64,000 nucleotides of DNA from positions 372,001-436,000 of the forward strand of contig NZ_JFHD01000003.1 of the NCBI RefSeq assembly GCF_000698575.1, read 5' to 3'. Shown here one piece after another: positions 10,465 through 19,691 of this stretch; within the stretch, counting starts at the first letter, position 1; each line of letters starts with the position of its first letter. The translations under genes and the position numbers were made by a program. Origin of the DNA: Caballeronia zhejiangensis. GTDB lineage: Bacteria > Pseudomonadota > Gammaproteobacteria > Burkholderiales > Burkholderiaceae. The notes below the pieces were generated by a model, which worked only from the letters and a program-made list of their open reading frames with translations, was not told where the DNA came from and did no database searches.

Positions 10465-11541
10465 TCACCCCGCGCGGCGTTTTCTCACTGCTTGAGCGAG
10501 CAGTTCGAGCACAGGTTCGCTTTGCGTCCAGCCAAGGCATGCATCGGTGATCGATACGCCGTGCTTGAGCGGCACGCCCGGCTTCTGATCCTGACGGCCC
10601 TCTTCCAGATGACTCTCGATCATCACGCCGGTAATGCGCCGTTCGCCCGCCTCCAGTTGCCGCGCGATGTCCTGCGCGACATCGACCTGACGCAGATGCG
10701 ACTTGTTCGAGTTGGCGTGCGAGCAATCGATCATCACCTGTTCGCGCTGGCCGAGCTTGGAGAGCGCGCCGCACGCCGCCGCGACGCTTTCGGCGTCGTA
10801 GTTCGGCCCCTTCTTGCCGCCGCGCAGAATGACGTGGCAGTCGTCGTTTCCGCGCGTCTCGAAGATCGCCGCCATGCCCATCTTTGTCATGCCCATGAAC
10901 GCGTGGCTCGCGCGCGCCGCGACGATTGCGTCGGCGGCAACCTGCACGCCGCCATCGGTGCCGTTCTTGAAGCCGATTGGACAAGAAAGCCCCGACGCAA
11001 GCTGACGATGACTCTGGCTCTCCGTCGTGCGCGCGCCGATCGCGCCCCACGCGATGAGATCGGCGATGTATTGCGGGCTGAGCAGATCGAGGAACTCGGT
11101 CGCGGTGGGCAGACCGAGGCCGCTGATGTCGAGAAGCAGTTCGCGCGCGCGGCGCAGTCCTTCGTTGATGCGGAAGCTGCCATCGAGACGCGGATCGTTG
11201 ATATAGCCCTTCCAGCCTACCGTCGTGCGCGGCTTTTCGAAGTACACGCGCATCACGATGAAGAGATCGTTACGCAGTTCGTACGCCACTTTCTTCAGAC
11301 GCTCTGCGTATTCCATCGCCTGATCGTGATCGTGGATGGAACACGGACCGATGACGACGACGAGCCTGTCATCGCGGCCATGCAGAATATTCGCAATGGC
11401 CGCGCGGCTTTCCTCGACGAGGGTCTGCACGCCGGGCGTGACCGGCAGTTCATCGAGCAGCAACGCGGGCGAGATCAGCGGACGCACCGCGCCGATGCGC
11501 GTATCGTCGATGCGGGTCGTGTCTTGCGTGGAGTCGGCCAC
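10465..11541 (-). CDS. aroG: 3-deoxy-7-phosphoheptulonate (DAHP) synthase, class I
   Basis: First enzyme of the shikimate pathway: condenses phosphoenolpyruvate with erythrose 4-phosphate to DAHP in the cytosol. Class I (AroF/G/H) motifs are clear: VVVIGPCSIHD, MRVYFEKPRTTVGWKG, GARTTESQ, GFKNGTDG, HVILRGGKKGPNY, and IDCSHANSNK with metal ligands. The GTG start at 11541 gives 358 residues, close to the usual 350. It was preferred over upstream TTG codons because an AGGAGG sits 5 bases before it. Feedback type (Tyr/Phe/Trp) cannot be decided by eye. It is divergent from the HAD phosphatase. Confidence 0.95.
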   Translation of the reverse strand: MADSTQDTTRIDDTRIGAVRPLISPALLLDELPVTPGVQTLVEESRAAIANILHGRDDRLVVVIGPCSIHDHDQAMEYAERLKKVAYELRNDLFIVMRVYFEKPRTTVGWKGYINDPRLDGSFRINEGLRRARELLLDISGLGLPTATEFLDLLSPQYIADLIAWGAIGARTTESQSHRQLASGLSCPIGFKNGTDGGVQVAADAIVAARASHAFMGMTKMGMAAIFETRGNDDCHVILRGGKKGPNYDAESVAAACGALSKLGQREQVMIDCSHANSNKSHLRQVDVAQDIARQLEAGERRITGVMIESHLEEGRQDQKPGVPLKHGVSITDACLGWTQSEPVLELLAQAVRKRRAG

Positions 11542-11546
11542 GCCTG

Positions 11547-11552
11547 CCTCCT
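11547..11552 (-). promoter_or_regulatory. Strong ribosome binding site fixing the aroG GTG start
   Basis: On the minus strand AGGAGG is followed by five bases and then GTG GCC GAC. No comparable site precedes the TTG codons further upstream at 11583 and 11613, so this site decides the start. Confidence 0.8.
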
Positions 11553-11759
11553 GATCGCGGGAGGGATTGTCGATGCGGGTCAAGATAGGCTCCGTGATGC
11601 GTAATTGATGCAAAATTCAGGGACTTCATGCGGCGATTCCGCGATATAACCGGCTCGCGGCGCAAACATCCATTATCGCACCTGGAACAGCCTGTTTGCC
11701 CGATCGTGCGTATGATGAAGCGATACGACACGCCCGAACTCGATCAAAGGGAGCAGACC

Positions 11760-12434
11760 ATGCGCATCGAAACATCATTTCTATTCGACCTCGACGGCAC
11801 GCTCGTCGACAGCGTCTATCAACATGTGCTCGCGTGGAAAGAAGCGCTCGACGCCGAGGGCATCGAGTTGTCGGTGTGGCGCATTCACCGCAAGATCGGC
11901 ATGAGCGGCGGACTCTTCACCAATCAGTTACTGCGCGAGACGCACGGCGAGATCAGCGCGGATCGCGTCGAGCGGCTGCGTCAGTTGCATGCGGAGGCGT
12001 ACAAGCGGCTGCGCGCGCAGGTGTGTCCGCTGCCCGGCGCGCGCGAATTGCTGCAAGCGTTGACGAACGCCGGCACGCGCTGGGCCATCGCGACGAGCGG
12101 GCGCATGGAAACCGCGCAGGTCAATCTCGAAGCATTGGGCGTCGATCCGTCGAAGCAAGTGGTCGTTACGCGCGACATGGTGAAGTACGCAAAGCCCGAT
12201 CCGGATCTGTTCCTCGCCGCCGCCGAGCGTCTGAACGTGCCGATCGAGCATACGGTCGTCGTCGGCGACAGCATCTGGGACATGCTGGCCGCGCGCCGTT
12301 GCCGCTCGCTCGGCGTCGGCTTGCTATCGGGCGGTTATGGCAGCGATGAACTCGAGCGCTCCGGCGCGTTGCGCGTGTATGAAGATCCAGCGGACTTACT
12401 GTTGCATCTCGATGAAGTCGCGGCGCGGCCATGA
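11760..12434 (+). CDS. HAD-superfamily hydrolase (phosphoglycolate-phosphatase-like)
   Basis: A 224-residue cytosolic phosphatase of the haloacid dehalogenase superfamily, subfamily with an alpha-helical cap. Motif I is DLDGTLVD (residues 8-15, nucleophile Asp), motif II the Ser in ATSGRMET, motif III the Lys in AKPDPDLF, and motif IV GDSIWDM. Start at ATG 11760 is supported by AAAGGGAGCAG just upstream. galM begins 2 bases after the stop, so the two are probably co-transcribed, which hints at a sugar-phosphate substrate, but the family is too promiscuous to name it. Confidence 0.88.
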   Translation: MRIETSFLFDLDGTLVDSVYQHVLAWKEALDAEGIELSVWRIHRKIGMSGGLFTNQLLRETHGEISADRVERLRQLHAEAYKRLRAQVCPLPGARELLQALTNAGTRWAIATSGRMETAQVNLEALGVDPSKQVVVTRDMVKYAKPDPDLFLAAAERLNVPIEHTVVVGDSIWDMLAARRCRSLGVGLLSGGYGSDELERSGALRVYEDPADLLLHLDEVAARP

Positions 12435-12435
12435 G

Positions 12436-13476
12436 ATGATCTCGCGCATGACGACCTCTTCTTCCATCGACGTTCGCCCCTGGGGCGACGCGAATCTCTA
12501 CACGTTGCGCAATGCATCGGGCATGTCTGTCGATATCAGCGACCTCGGCGCGACGCTCGTTTCATGGCTCGCGCCCGATCGCGATGGACATCTCGCCAAT
12601 GTCCTGCTCGGTCACGACATGCCCGACGATTACCGCAACGGCAGCGCGTTCATGGGCGCGATCATCGGGCGCTGGGCGAATCGCATCCGCGATGCGCGCT
12701 TCGTGCTCGATGGCATCGCGCATCAGGCGGAGCGCAACGAAGGCGCGAATCTTCTGCATGGCGGCTCGGCGGGTTTTCATCGGCAGATGTGGCGTGTGCA
12801 GGCGGCGAACGGCGCGCTCGTCATGACGCTGCAATCGCCTGCGGGCGCTTCTGGCTTTCCCGGCAATGTGGATGTGACCGTGCGCTATGCGCTCGATGAC
12901 GACGGCACGTTATCGATCGACTACGAAGCTCGCACCGATGCGCCGACGCCCATCAACCTGACCAATCACGCGTACTTCAATTTGAACGACGGCGCGAGCA
13001 TTCGCGACCATGAGATATCGATTGCATCGGATACGTACTTCGCAATCGATGCGACCTCGATTCCAATCGCGCGCGAAAGCGTCGGGGACAGCGCGTTCGA
13101 TTTGCGCGGGCCTGCATCGATCGGTACGCGTCTCGATGCGGTTCATCCGCAACTCGCGATCGCGGGCGGCTTCGATCATTGCTACGTGTTGAGCGACCAA
13201 GCGAACGAACCGCGCACGGTCGCTGTGCTGTTCGATCCATCGAGCGGACGCGAACTGAGCGTGTCGACCGATGCGCGCGGCTTGCAGTTCTACTCGGGGA
13301 ATTATCTGGAAGATGTGCCCGCGCGCGGCGGTTCGCGTTATCGCAAGCAGGCGGGACTGTGCCTGGAAGCGGGCGGCTTTCCCAACGAGATCAACATGCA
13401 AGACAGCGAGCGCGCTGTCTTGCGGCCCGGCGACGTGTATCGTCAGCGCACGCGCTATACATTGCGCGTGCGCTGA
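12436..13476 (+). CDS. galM: Aldose 1-epimerase (galactose mutarotase)
   Basis: Interconverts alpha and beta anomers of hexoses such as galactose and glucose in the cytosol. It shows the GalM fold motifs GAIIGRWANRI, a conserved His in NLLHGG, the catalytic His region INLTNHAYFNL, GFDHCYVL, and the C-terminal catalytic Glu in CLEAGGFPNEIN. It has 346 residues from ATG 12436; ATG 12448, twelve bases later, is an equally plausible start. It is coupled to the upstream HAD gene. The sugar transporter at the window start and this gene could serve one hexose pathway, but about 9 kb of unrelated genes lie between them. The stop lies 7 bases from the stop of the convergent porin gene. Confidence 0.92.
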   Translation: MISRMTTSSSIDVRPWGDANLYTLRNASGMSVDISDLGATLVSWLAPDRDGHLANVLLGHDMPDDYRNGSAFMGAIIGRWANRIRDARFVLDGIAHQAERNEGANLLHGGSAGFHRQMWRVQAANGALVMTLQSPAGASGFPGNVDVTVRYALDDDGTLSIDYEARTDAPTPINLTNHAYFNLNDGASIRDHEISIASDTYFAIDATSIPIARESVGDSAFDLRGPASIGTRLDAVHPQLAIAGGFDHCYVLSDQANEPRTVAVLFDPSSGRELSVSTDARGLQFYSGNYLEDVPARGGSRYRKQAGLCLEAGGFPNEINMQDSERAVLRPGDVYRQRTRYTLRVR

Positions 13477-13483
13477 AGCGTCA

Positions 13484-14620
13484 TCAGAAGATATTGCGCA
13501 AGCCGATCGACACGCCGGTCTGATTCGAGCGGCCCGGCAGTTCGACATCCGCCGCGCCCGTCACCTTGTTGAAGTCCACGGTGCCGTAGACTTCCGTGCG
13601 CTTCGACAGCGCGTACTCCGCCAGCGCGACACCTGTATAGCGATTGCCGCTGCCCGTCGCGCCGCCGCCGATGGCCGCGTTCTTCATGTGGTCGTAGTAG
13701 AACGCGCCCGTGAGCAACAGCGCCGGCGTGACCTGATAGGTGACGCCCGCGAACGGGCCATCGTCGCGACGGCCCGAGCCTTTCAGAATATCCGTGCCCG
13801 ATACGAGGCCACGCTGTTGCAGGATGCTGTCGACGAAGCCGGTGTCATCGGTCGAATGCAGATAGCCGACATAGAGCTTCGCCGCGCCGATCGCATAGAC
13901 CGCGTTCGCGTTCCAGATCTTCTGCTTGTTCGCGGCGTTGTCGCTGTTCTGCTGATAGCCGCCGCCGATGGACAGCGGGCCCATCGCATACGACGCCGTG
14001 AAGCCGTACATGTTGCCCGCGCCCATATGACCCGGAACCTGGCCCGAGAAGCCGCCCGCGCCCGTCGACGTATAGTTCGTGCCGAACGAGTACATCGCGC
14101 CGATCGTGAGGCCCGCGAACGTGCCGTTGTACTTGACGGCGTTATCCGCATAGAGACCCGCGCCCAACGCAACCGGCAACCATGCGTTCTCGAAGTAATT
14201 GCCGACCGTGAGCGGATCGTAGACGTCACCGAGCATGTCGAAGAGCGGCGTCTTCTGACGGCCGAGCGTCAGCGTGCCATATGGATTCGACAGGCCGACG
14301 AAAGCCGCGCGATTGAATGCGCGAGCGCTGTCGGAGTATTGGCCGTTTTCCAGTTCCACGCCGCTTTCCAGCTGGAAGATCGCTTTCAGGCCGCCACCGA
14401 GATCTTCGACGCCTTTGAAGCCGATGCGGCTATTGGTAATGGCGCCGTTCGTCATGAACAGCTTGCCGTCGTTGTTGGCGTTGGCGTTCGTGAGGTAACG
14501 CACGCTGACATCGGCGACGCCGTACAGCGTGACCGAGCTTTGCGCGAATGCGGATTGACACGCGAGCGCGACGACCGACGCGCCGATGCCCGCGATGGCA
14601 CGCGATGTGAATGTCTTCAT
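13484..14620 (-). CDS. Outer-membrane trimeric porin
   Basis: A 378-residue Gram-negative general porin of the Burkholderia/Neisseria type. The signal peptide is about residues 1-26 (cut after QSAFA), and the mature protein starts QSSVTLYGVADVSVRY. It shows alternating beta-strand patterns, the motif SRIGFKGVEDLGGGLKAIFQLE, the constriction-loop-like segment after GRQKTPLFD, and a terminal Phe in GLRNIF as required for outer-membrane insertion. It allows diffusion of small hydrophilic solutes. No partner genes; a 207-base gap separates it from the transporter genes upstream. Confidence 0.95.
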   Translation of the reverse strand: MKTFTSRAIAGIGASVVALACQSAFAQSSVTLYGVADVSVRYLTNANANNDGKLFMTNGAITNSRIGFKGVEDLGGGLKAIFQLESGVELENGQYSDSARAFNRAAFVGLSNPYGTLTLGRQKTPLFDMLGDVYDPLTVGNYFENAWLPVALGAGLYADNAVKYNGTFAGLTIGAMYSFGTNYTSTGAGGFSGQVPGHMGAGNMYGFTASYAMGPLSIGGGYQQNSDNAANKQKIWNANAVYAIGAAKLYVGYLHSTDDTGFVDSILQQRGLVSGTDILKGSGRRDDGPFAGVTYQVTPALLLTGAFYYDHMKNAAIGGGATGSGNRYTGVALAEYALSKRTEVYGTVDFNKVTGAADVELPGRSNQTGVSIGLRNIF

Positions 14621-14797
14621 GATGTATTGGGAGCGCGTATTCGTTAGCCGTTTTTCATGGCTTCGACGCGTCGCCTTTCAGATAACTGTCTTGGCTAAAG
14701 CAGCTTGGCGCGACGCATCGAAAGCTCGCGGTTTTTTAACACATCAAATGACGCGATGCCCATTCGGTGCAATACGTGTGGCGTTTTAGGCAACAAG

Positions 14798-14821
14798 GCG
14801 CGCGTGTTTAGTTGCGCGCGC
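14798..14821 (-). terminator. GC hairpin just after the LivG-LivF gene
   Basis: A seven-base perfect stem GCGCGCG/CGCGCGC with a ten-base loop lies directly downstream of the stop at 14828. It lacks a clean U-tract (CTTGTTGCC follows on the minus strand), so termination is only suggested. Confidence 0.4.
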
Positions 14822-14827
14822 TACGCT

Positions 14828-16342
14828 TCAAACTTTCGCCTGCGCAATTTGCGCTGCCTCCGACGGCACCGCTTCGAGAAAGCCTCGTCCCATCTCCTTC
14901 TCGAAGCGCGACGGACTGCCCTCCCACACGATGCGCGCATGTTCGAGCACATACACGCGGTCCGCATGGGGCAACGCGAACGTCACGTTCTGCTCGCCCA
15001 GCAGCACGGTGATCGGCGTGGTCTTCTGCAGCCGTTCCATCGCCTTCGACAGTTGCTCGAGAATCACCGGCGCGAGGCCGAGCGTCGGCTCATCGAGGAT
15101 GAGGAGCTTCGGCTGCATCATCAGCGCGCGCGCGATCGCGAGCATCTGCTGCTCGCCGCCCGATAACGTGCGCGCGGTCTGCGCCTGACGCGATTCGAGT
15201 ATCGGAAAGAGTTCGAAGAGCCACTTGAGCTGATCGGCGCGCATCTTGTCGGAAAGATGATAGCCGCCGAGATCGAGATTCTCGCGCACGGTCATGTCGC
15301 CGAACAGCTCGCGCGTCTCCGGGCACTGCACGATGCCGCCACGCGCGATCGCCGCGCCGCTCATGCCTTTCAAATCGCGCGAGCCGTAGCGAATGGTTCC
15401 GTGATACGCCACGAGTCCGGAAATCGCATTGAAGAGCGTCGTCTTGCCCGCGCCGTTCAATCCGACGACCGATACGAATTCGCCTTCGCGCACATGCATG
15501 TCCACGCTATCGAGCGCGCGCGCCTTGCCGTACAACACGCCGACGCTCTCGACCTGAAGAATCGACGGCTTGTTGCTCACGACTTCCGCGCCACGCTCGC
15601 GTGCCTCGATCTTGCCGCCGAGATAGACGCGCCGCACGGTCTCGTTCTGCATCACTTCTTCGGCGGTGCCTTCCGCGACGTACTCGCCGAGATACATCGC
15701 AAGCACGCGATCCGCGAGCGCCGCGAGACTCTTCACGTTGTGATCGACGAGCAGCACCGCGCGCCCTTCCGCGCGAAAGCCGCGAATCAGTTCGGAGAAC
15801 GCTTCCGATTCGGCAGCGGTGAGACCCGCGAAAGGCTCGTCGACGAGCACGACACGCGGATCGCGTGCGATCGCCTTCGCCATCTCCATGCGACGCAGAT
15901 CGGCGAAGGGCAGCGTCGCCGGATGACGATGCATCACCTTGCCGAGTCCGACGCGCTCCGCGATCTCGCGTGCGCGGCGATTCACATGCGGATCGGCGGC
16001 GAGCTTCACGAGCGAATCGGGCAATAGCGCGAGCTTGATGTGTTCGAGCACTGTCTGCCGATGCAGCGGCCGCGAATGCTGGAACACGATGCCCACGCCC
16101 GCGCGCGCGATTCGATGCGGCAGCCATCCGGCCATCTCGACGCCATCGACCTTGATCGATCCCGCGTTGGGCCGCTCGATGCCCATGATGAGCTTCATCA
16201 CCGTCGACTTGCCGGAACCGTTCGGACCGATGAGGCCGAGTATCTCGCCGGGCTCGATATCGAAGCCGATGTCCTTCACCGCGACGAGACCGCCGAAGCG
16301 CTTCGTGAGGCCGCGCACCGAAAGCAAAGGTGTATCGCTCAT
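14828..16342 (-). CDS. Branched-chain amino-acid-type ABC ATPase, LivG and LivF fused
   Basis: One 504-residue polypeptide carries both ATPases of a Liv-type importer. Residues 1-255 are LivG-like: Walker A GPNGSGKST, degenerate signature PFADLRRMEMAKAIA, Walker B VVLVDEPFAGL, switch His in LLVDHNVKS. Residues 256-504 are LivF-like: Walker A GLNGAGKTT, signature LSGGEQQMLAIARAL, Walker B LLILDEPTLGLAP, and VLLGEQNVTFAL. They are joined by a short linker (GGKIEARERGAEVVSNKPS) with no stop or internal ribosome site apparent. The ATG at 16342 overlaps the livM stop by 4 bases. In most genomes these are separate genes, so the fusion is the notable point. Confidence 0.92.
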   Translation of the reverse strand: MSDTPLLSVRGLTKRFGGLVAVKDIGFDIEPGEILGLIGPNGSGKSTVMKLIMGIERPNAGSIKVDGVEMAGWLPHRIARAGVGIVFQHSRPLHRQTVLEHIKLALLPDSLVKLAADPHVNRRAREIAERVGLGKVMHRHPATLPFADLRRMEMAKAIARDPRVVLVDEPFAGLTAAESEAFSELIRGFRAEGRAVLLVDHNVKSLAALADRVLAMYLGEYVAEGTAEEVMQNETVRRVYLGGKIEARERGAEVVSNKPSILQVESVGVLYGKARALDSVDMHVREGEFVSVVGLNGAGKTTLFNAISGLVAYHGTIRYGSRDLKGMSGAAIARGGIVQCPETRELFGDMTVRENLDLGGYHLSDKMRADQLKWLFELFPILESRQAQTARTLSGGEQQMLAIARALMMQPKLLILDEPTLGLAPVILEQLSKAMERLQKTTPITVLLGEQNVTFALPHADRVYVLEHARIVWEGSPSRFEKEMGRGFLEAVPSEAAQIAQAKV

Positions 16343-17265
16343 TCGCGCTCCCTCACACGCAGGATGTTGCCGAGCAATCCATCGGGAAAGAACAGGATGA
16401 CCGCGAGCGCGACAGCCGCGACCACGAACGTATTGATCTGCCCGAGCGGACGCAGGAATTCGCCCGCGACGATGAGAAAGATCGAGCCGAGCACCGCGCC
16501 GAGTATCGTGCGCCGGCCGCCGAGCACAGCCGCGATGATGATCTGCACGCCGATGCCGATATCGACCACCGTGCTCACCGACGCCGTGCCCTGATAGAAC
16601 ACGAGCATCGCGCCCGCGACGCCTGAGAACACCGCGCTGATGCAGAACGCCGCGAGCTTGTGCTTCACGACGTTGAAGCCGAGCGCCTGCGCGCCGACGG
16701 TATCCTGCCCGCTCGCCTGCAGAATGAGACCGATGGCCGAGCGCGACAAGCCGAACAGAATGATCGCGCAGACGATGAGGAACGCGAGCGCGATCCAGTA
16801 GTTGTGGCTCGCATCGACGGACATCACGTCGGGCACCATCATGCCGATCTCGCCGCCGGTGACGCCCGCGAAGATCACGATCGCGTTCTGCAGCAGCAAC
16901 ACCGCGACGAGCGTGACGAGACCGAAGTACGGTCCGCGCAATCGCAATGCGGGCACGGCGAGCAGCAGGCCGCCGACGAGCGCGACGAGGCCGCCGGCCA
17001 TCACGCATACCGGTATCGGCGCGGCGGCGTGCGCGTTCAGTATCGCGGCGGAATACGCTCCGAGCCCGATCAGGAACGTCGGTCCGAAATTCACTTCGCC
17101 CGCGAAGCCGAAGAGCAAGTCCCACGACATCGCGAAGACGCCGAAGTAATACGCGACCGTCAGCACGCCGAGGATATACCCGGTGAGCCACCACGGCAGC
17201 GTCGCGCCGACGATCGCGAGCAGGACCGCAGCCCAGATCAAGCGCGAACGAACGATGTCTTTCAT
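16339..17265 (-). CDS. livM: Branched-chain amino-acid-type ABC permease LivM
   Basis: Inner-membrane permease, 308 residues from ATG 17265, with eight or more hydrophobic segments. The family core is SWDLLFGFAGEVNFGPTFLIGLGAYSAA, with LRLRGPYFGLVTL and the C-terminal cytoplasmic loop VQIIIAAVLGGRRTILGAVLGS, which contacts the ATPase. It follows livH by 2 bases and overlaps the ATPase start by 4. The transported compound is not readable; Liv-type systems also carry urea, amides and aromatic acids. Confidence 0.92.
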   Translation of the reverse strand: MKDIVRSRLIWAAVLLAIVGATLPWWLTGYILGVLTVAYYFGVFAMSWDLLFGFAGEVNFGPTFLIGLGAYSAAILNAHAAAPIPVCVMAGGLVALVGGLLLAVPALRLRGPYFGLVTLVAVLLLQNAIVIFAGVTGGEIGMMVPDVMSVDASHNYWIALAFLIVCAIILFGLSRSAIGLILQASGQDTVGAQALGFNVVKHKLAAFCISAVFSGVAGAMLVFYQGTASVSTVVDIGIGVQIIIAAVLGGRRTILGAVLGSIFLIVAGEFLRPLGQINTFVVAAVALAVILFFPDGLLGNILRVRERE

Positions 17266-17267
17266 GA

Positions 17268-18143
17268 TTAGCGCCGTCCGAGAAAGCCTTGCGGCCGCAC
17301 ATATACGACGAGCACGAGCAGCAGCAGCGCGGGCAATGGCCGCAGCGTCGGCGAGATGAGGTACGCCGTGACGGTCTCCAGATAACCCACGACATACGCG
17401 GCCATCAACGAGCCCGACACGCTGCCCAGGCCGCCGAGCACGACGATGGAAAACGCGCTCGCCGTGAGCTGTCCGGTGTTGTTCGTGCTCACGCCAAGGA
17501 ACGATGCGAGCAGCACGCCCGCGATGCCCGCGAGCACACCGTAGATGGTCCACGCAAGCAGATAGATATTCGACAGCTCGAAGCCGAGCAGCGTGAGACC
17601 GCGCGGATTCATCGACGCCGCGAGCAGCGCCTTGCCCGCCTTCGTGCGATTCACGAAGAGCCACAGCAATCCGATCACGACCCAGCACACGACCGCGATC
17701 ATGATCTCGTTATAGGGCACGCGCACGCCCGCGACGCTCGCGACGCCGGGAATCAGCGGACGCATCGTGATGGGGTTATCGGAGAAGAGATACGCCATGC
17801 CCTGCTGGATCATGATGCCCCAGAGCAGCGTGCCCGTGAGCACGAAGATCTCTTTCTCTTCACGCGGGATCGCAGTCGAGCGTTGAATGGGCCGCACCAC
17901 CATGAAATAGGTGACGTATGCGGCAATCATCCCGCAGACCACGCCGAGCGGCGTGCCGAGATAGGTGCCCAATCCGGCTTCGCCCGCGAGCGCCCAGCCG
18001 AGCAGCGCGGATACCAGCATCACGCCGCCATGCGCGAGATTGAGCACGCCGGATACGCCGAATATCAGCGTGAAGCCGATCGCGCCGAGCGCGTAGAGCG
18101 AGCTGATCGCGAAGCCATCGATGAGTATTTGCAGTGGCAACAT
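17268..18143 (-). CDS. livH: Branched-chain amino-acid-type ABC permease LivH
   Basis: Inner-membrane permease, 291 residues. The N-terminal half shows GAIGFTLIFGVSGVLNLAHGGVML, the classic LivH signature, and the C-terminal loop FSIVVLGGLGSVSGSLMAAYVVG is the ATPase-contact region. With livM it forms the channel. A 113-base gap separates it from the binding-protein gene upstream, with no gene in the gap. Confidence 0.93.
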   Translation of the reverse strand: MLPLQILIDGFAISSLYALGAIGFTLIFGVSGVLNLAHGGVMLVSALLGWALAGEAGLGTYLGTPLGVVCGMIAAYVTYFMVVRPIQRSTAIPREEKEIFVLTGTLLWGIMIQQGMAYLFSDNPITMRPLIPGVASVAGVRVPYNEIMIAVVCWVVIGLLWLFVNRTKAGKALLAASMNPRGLTLLGFELSNIYLLAWTIYGVLAGIAGVLLASFLGVSTNNTGQLTASAFSIVVLGGLGSVSGSLMAAYVVGYLETVTAYLISPTLRPLPALLLLVLVVYVRPQGFLGRR

Positions 18144-18256
18144 AGCGGCCCTTTATGTCTTCCATGTCGATGCCAACGTGGAACCGGTCCCCGCAACATG
18201 CGCCGCAAGGCGCGCGCTATCGGCAGCGCACGCGCGTCGCGACGACGCAAACGCGC

Positions 18257-19525
18257 TTAGTTCGCGGCTGCCTGCACCTTCACGAAGGCCGGAAACTTGA
18301 CCTTTGCGTTCGCCACCGACTTCGGCCATATCGCCACTTGCTTGCCGTTCTGCCATTGCAGGTTGATGCCGGTGATATAGCCTTCGCCGTACTTCAACGC
18401 GTGCGTGAACTGATCGTTCTTGCCGTAGAACTGCCAGCGTCCGATGGTGCCGACATAGTCGGTCTTTTCGAGCGCATCGACCATCTTGTCGGGATCGGTC
18501 GAGCCTTGATTGCGATGAATCGCATCCGCGATGATGTACACGAGGTCATAGCTCGTGAAGCCGTCATACGCGGGCGATACGCCGGCAAAGTGCTTCTGAT
18601 ACGACTCGACGAAGGGCACGGTCTTCGGCGTCAACGCGACGCCCGGCGCCGCCGCCGATGCGGTGATCACACCTTCGGTCGCGCCGTTGGTGTCCTTCCA
18701 GAAGCTCGTGGTCGTAGCTTGCGAGCTTTGGCCCGACATCGGAATCGGCACTTGCTGATCGTGCCACTGGACGGTCGGCTGCACGCCGACATGGCTGATG
18801 CCCGTCGTGATCGTGTCCGGATGCTTCGCTTCGATCTGGTTGAAGATCGGCGTGAAGTCCGACGTGTCCGGATTGAAGCGGATGTGATCCAGCACCTTGA
18901 GGCCCGCTTTCGGCAGGCACTCGAGGTAGCGCTCGTCGAGCGGCTTGGTCCACGCGGCGTCCTCGCTCATCACGACGGTCGTCTTCATCTTGAACTCGCC
19001 GACAAGCACGTCATGCGAGAAATCGCAGATCGATTGCGCGATGAACGCAGACGTCATCCAGCCGTGGAAGGTGTACTTGTAGTGATCGTAGTCGTCATGC
19101 ACGCGCTTCGAGATTTCGTTGCTCGCCGCGCCCGGCGTGATGAAAGGCATCTTCAGGCGCGCGGACCATGGCTCCATCGCGAGCGCGACTTCGCTGATGT
19201 AGCTGCCGATGATCGCGACCACCTTGTCCTGACTCGCGGCGCGCTGAAAGGCACGCACGCCGTCCGATGCCGACGAGTGATCGTCATACGCGATGATCTG
19301 GATTTGCCGGCCATCGACACCGCCCTTCGCGTTGATCTCCTCCGCTGCGAGTTGCGCGGCCTTGCTGATCGAAGCGCCCGCCACCGCGGACTCTTCGCTG
19401 ATGACGCCGATCCTGATCGGCTCCCCTGCCGCGTGCGCCGTGACCGTGAGACTCAAGGCCGCCATCGCCGTACCCGTTGCAATGACGGTACTCATTCCCC
19501 GCCACGTCTTGCGCTTTGACATCAT
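18257..19525 (-). CDS. Periplasmic substrate-binding protein of the Liv-type transporter
   Basis: A 422-residue binding protein of the LivJ/LivK fold. Signal peptide about residues 1-32 (cut after TAHA), then EPIRIGVISEESAVAGASISKAAQLAAEEIN, AIIGSYISEVALAMEP, and a periplasmic two-lobe domain to the end. The Ser/Thr-rich AIIGSYIS region corresponds to the amino-acid carboxylate-binding loop in the family. First gene of the transporter operon, with a GAGGAG ribosome site just before the start. Ligand unknown: the inserted segment around DDYDHYKYTFHG differs from leucine-binding proteins as I remember them. Confidence 0.92.
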   Translation of the reverse strand: MMSKRKTWRGMSTVIATGTAMAALSLTVTAHAAGEPIRIGVISEESAVAGASISKAAQLAAEEINAKGGVDGRQIQIIAYDDHSSASDGVRAFQRAASQDKVVAIIGSYISEVALAMEPWSARLKMPFITPGAASNEISKRVHDDYDHYKYTFHGWMTSAFIAQSICDFSHDVLVGEFKMKTTVVMSEDAAWTKPLDERYLECLPKAGLKVLDHIRFNPDTSDFTPIFNQIEAKHPDTITTGISHVGVQPTVQWHDQQVPIPMSGQSSQATTTSFWKDTNGATEGVITASAAAPGVALTPKTVPFVESYQKHFAGVSPAYDGFTSYDLVYIIADAIHRNQGSTDPDKMVDALEKTDYVGTIGRWQFYGKNDQFTHALKYGEGYITGINLQWQNGKQVAIWPKSVANAKVKFPAFVKVQAAAN

Positions 19526-19691
19526 CAGTCTCCTCTGTGTATTCGATCATGGAGCGACGCCAGCCAGACACATGACACATGCAGCAATTAAGGATTTGCC
19601 GACAAACAGTAGCACTCGCCTTTCGAGCACTGAATCAGTAATAACGATAAAGACGATCATGCGAAAAGATCATCAATGCAGCGTCATTCTT

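Noticed and set aside
16343..17395. N-terminal extension of the LivG-LivF frame upstream of 16342
   Set aside because: It runs through the livM gene in another frame and is Arg-rich. The ATG at 16342 with the four-base livM overlap is the natural start.
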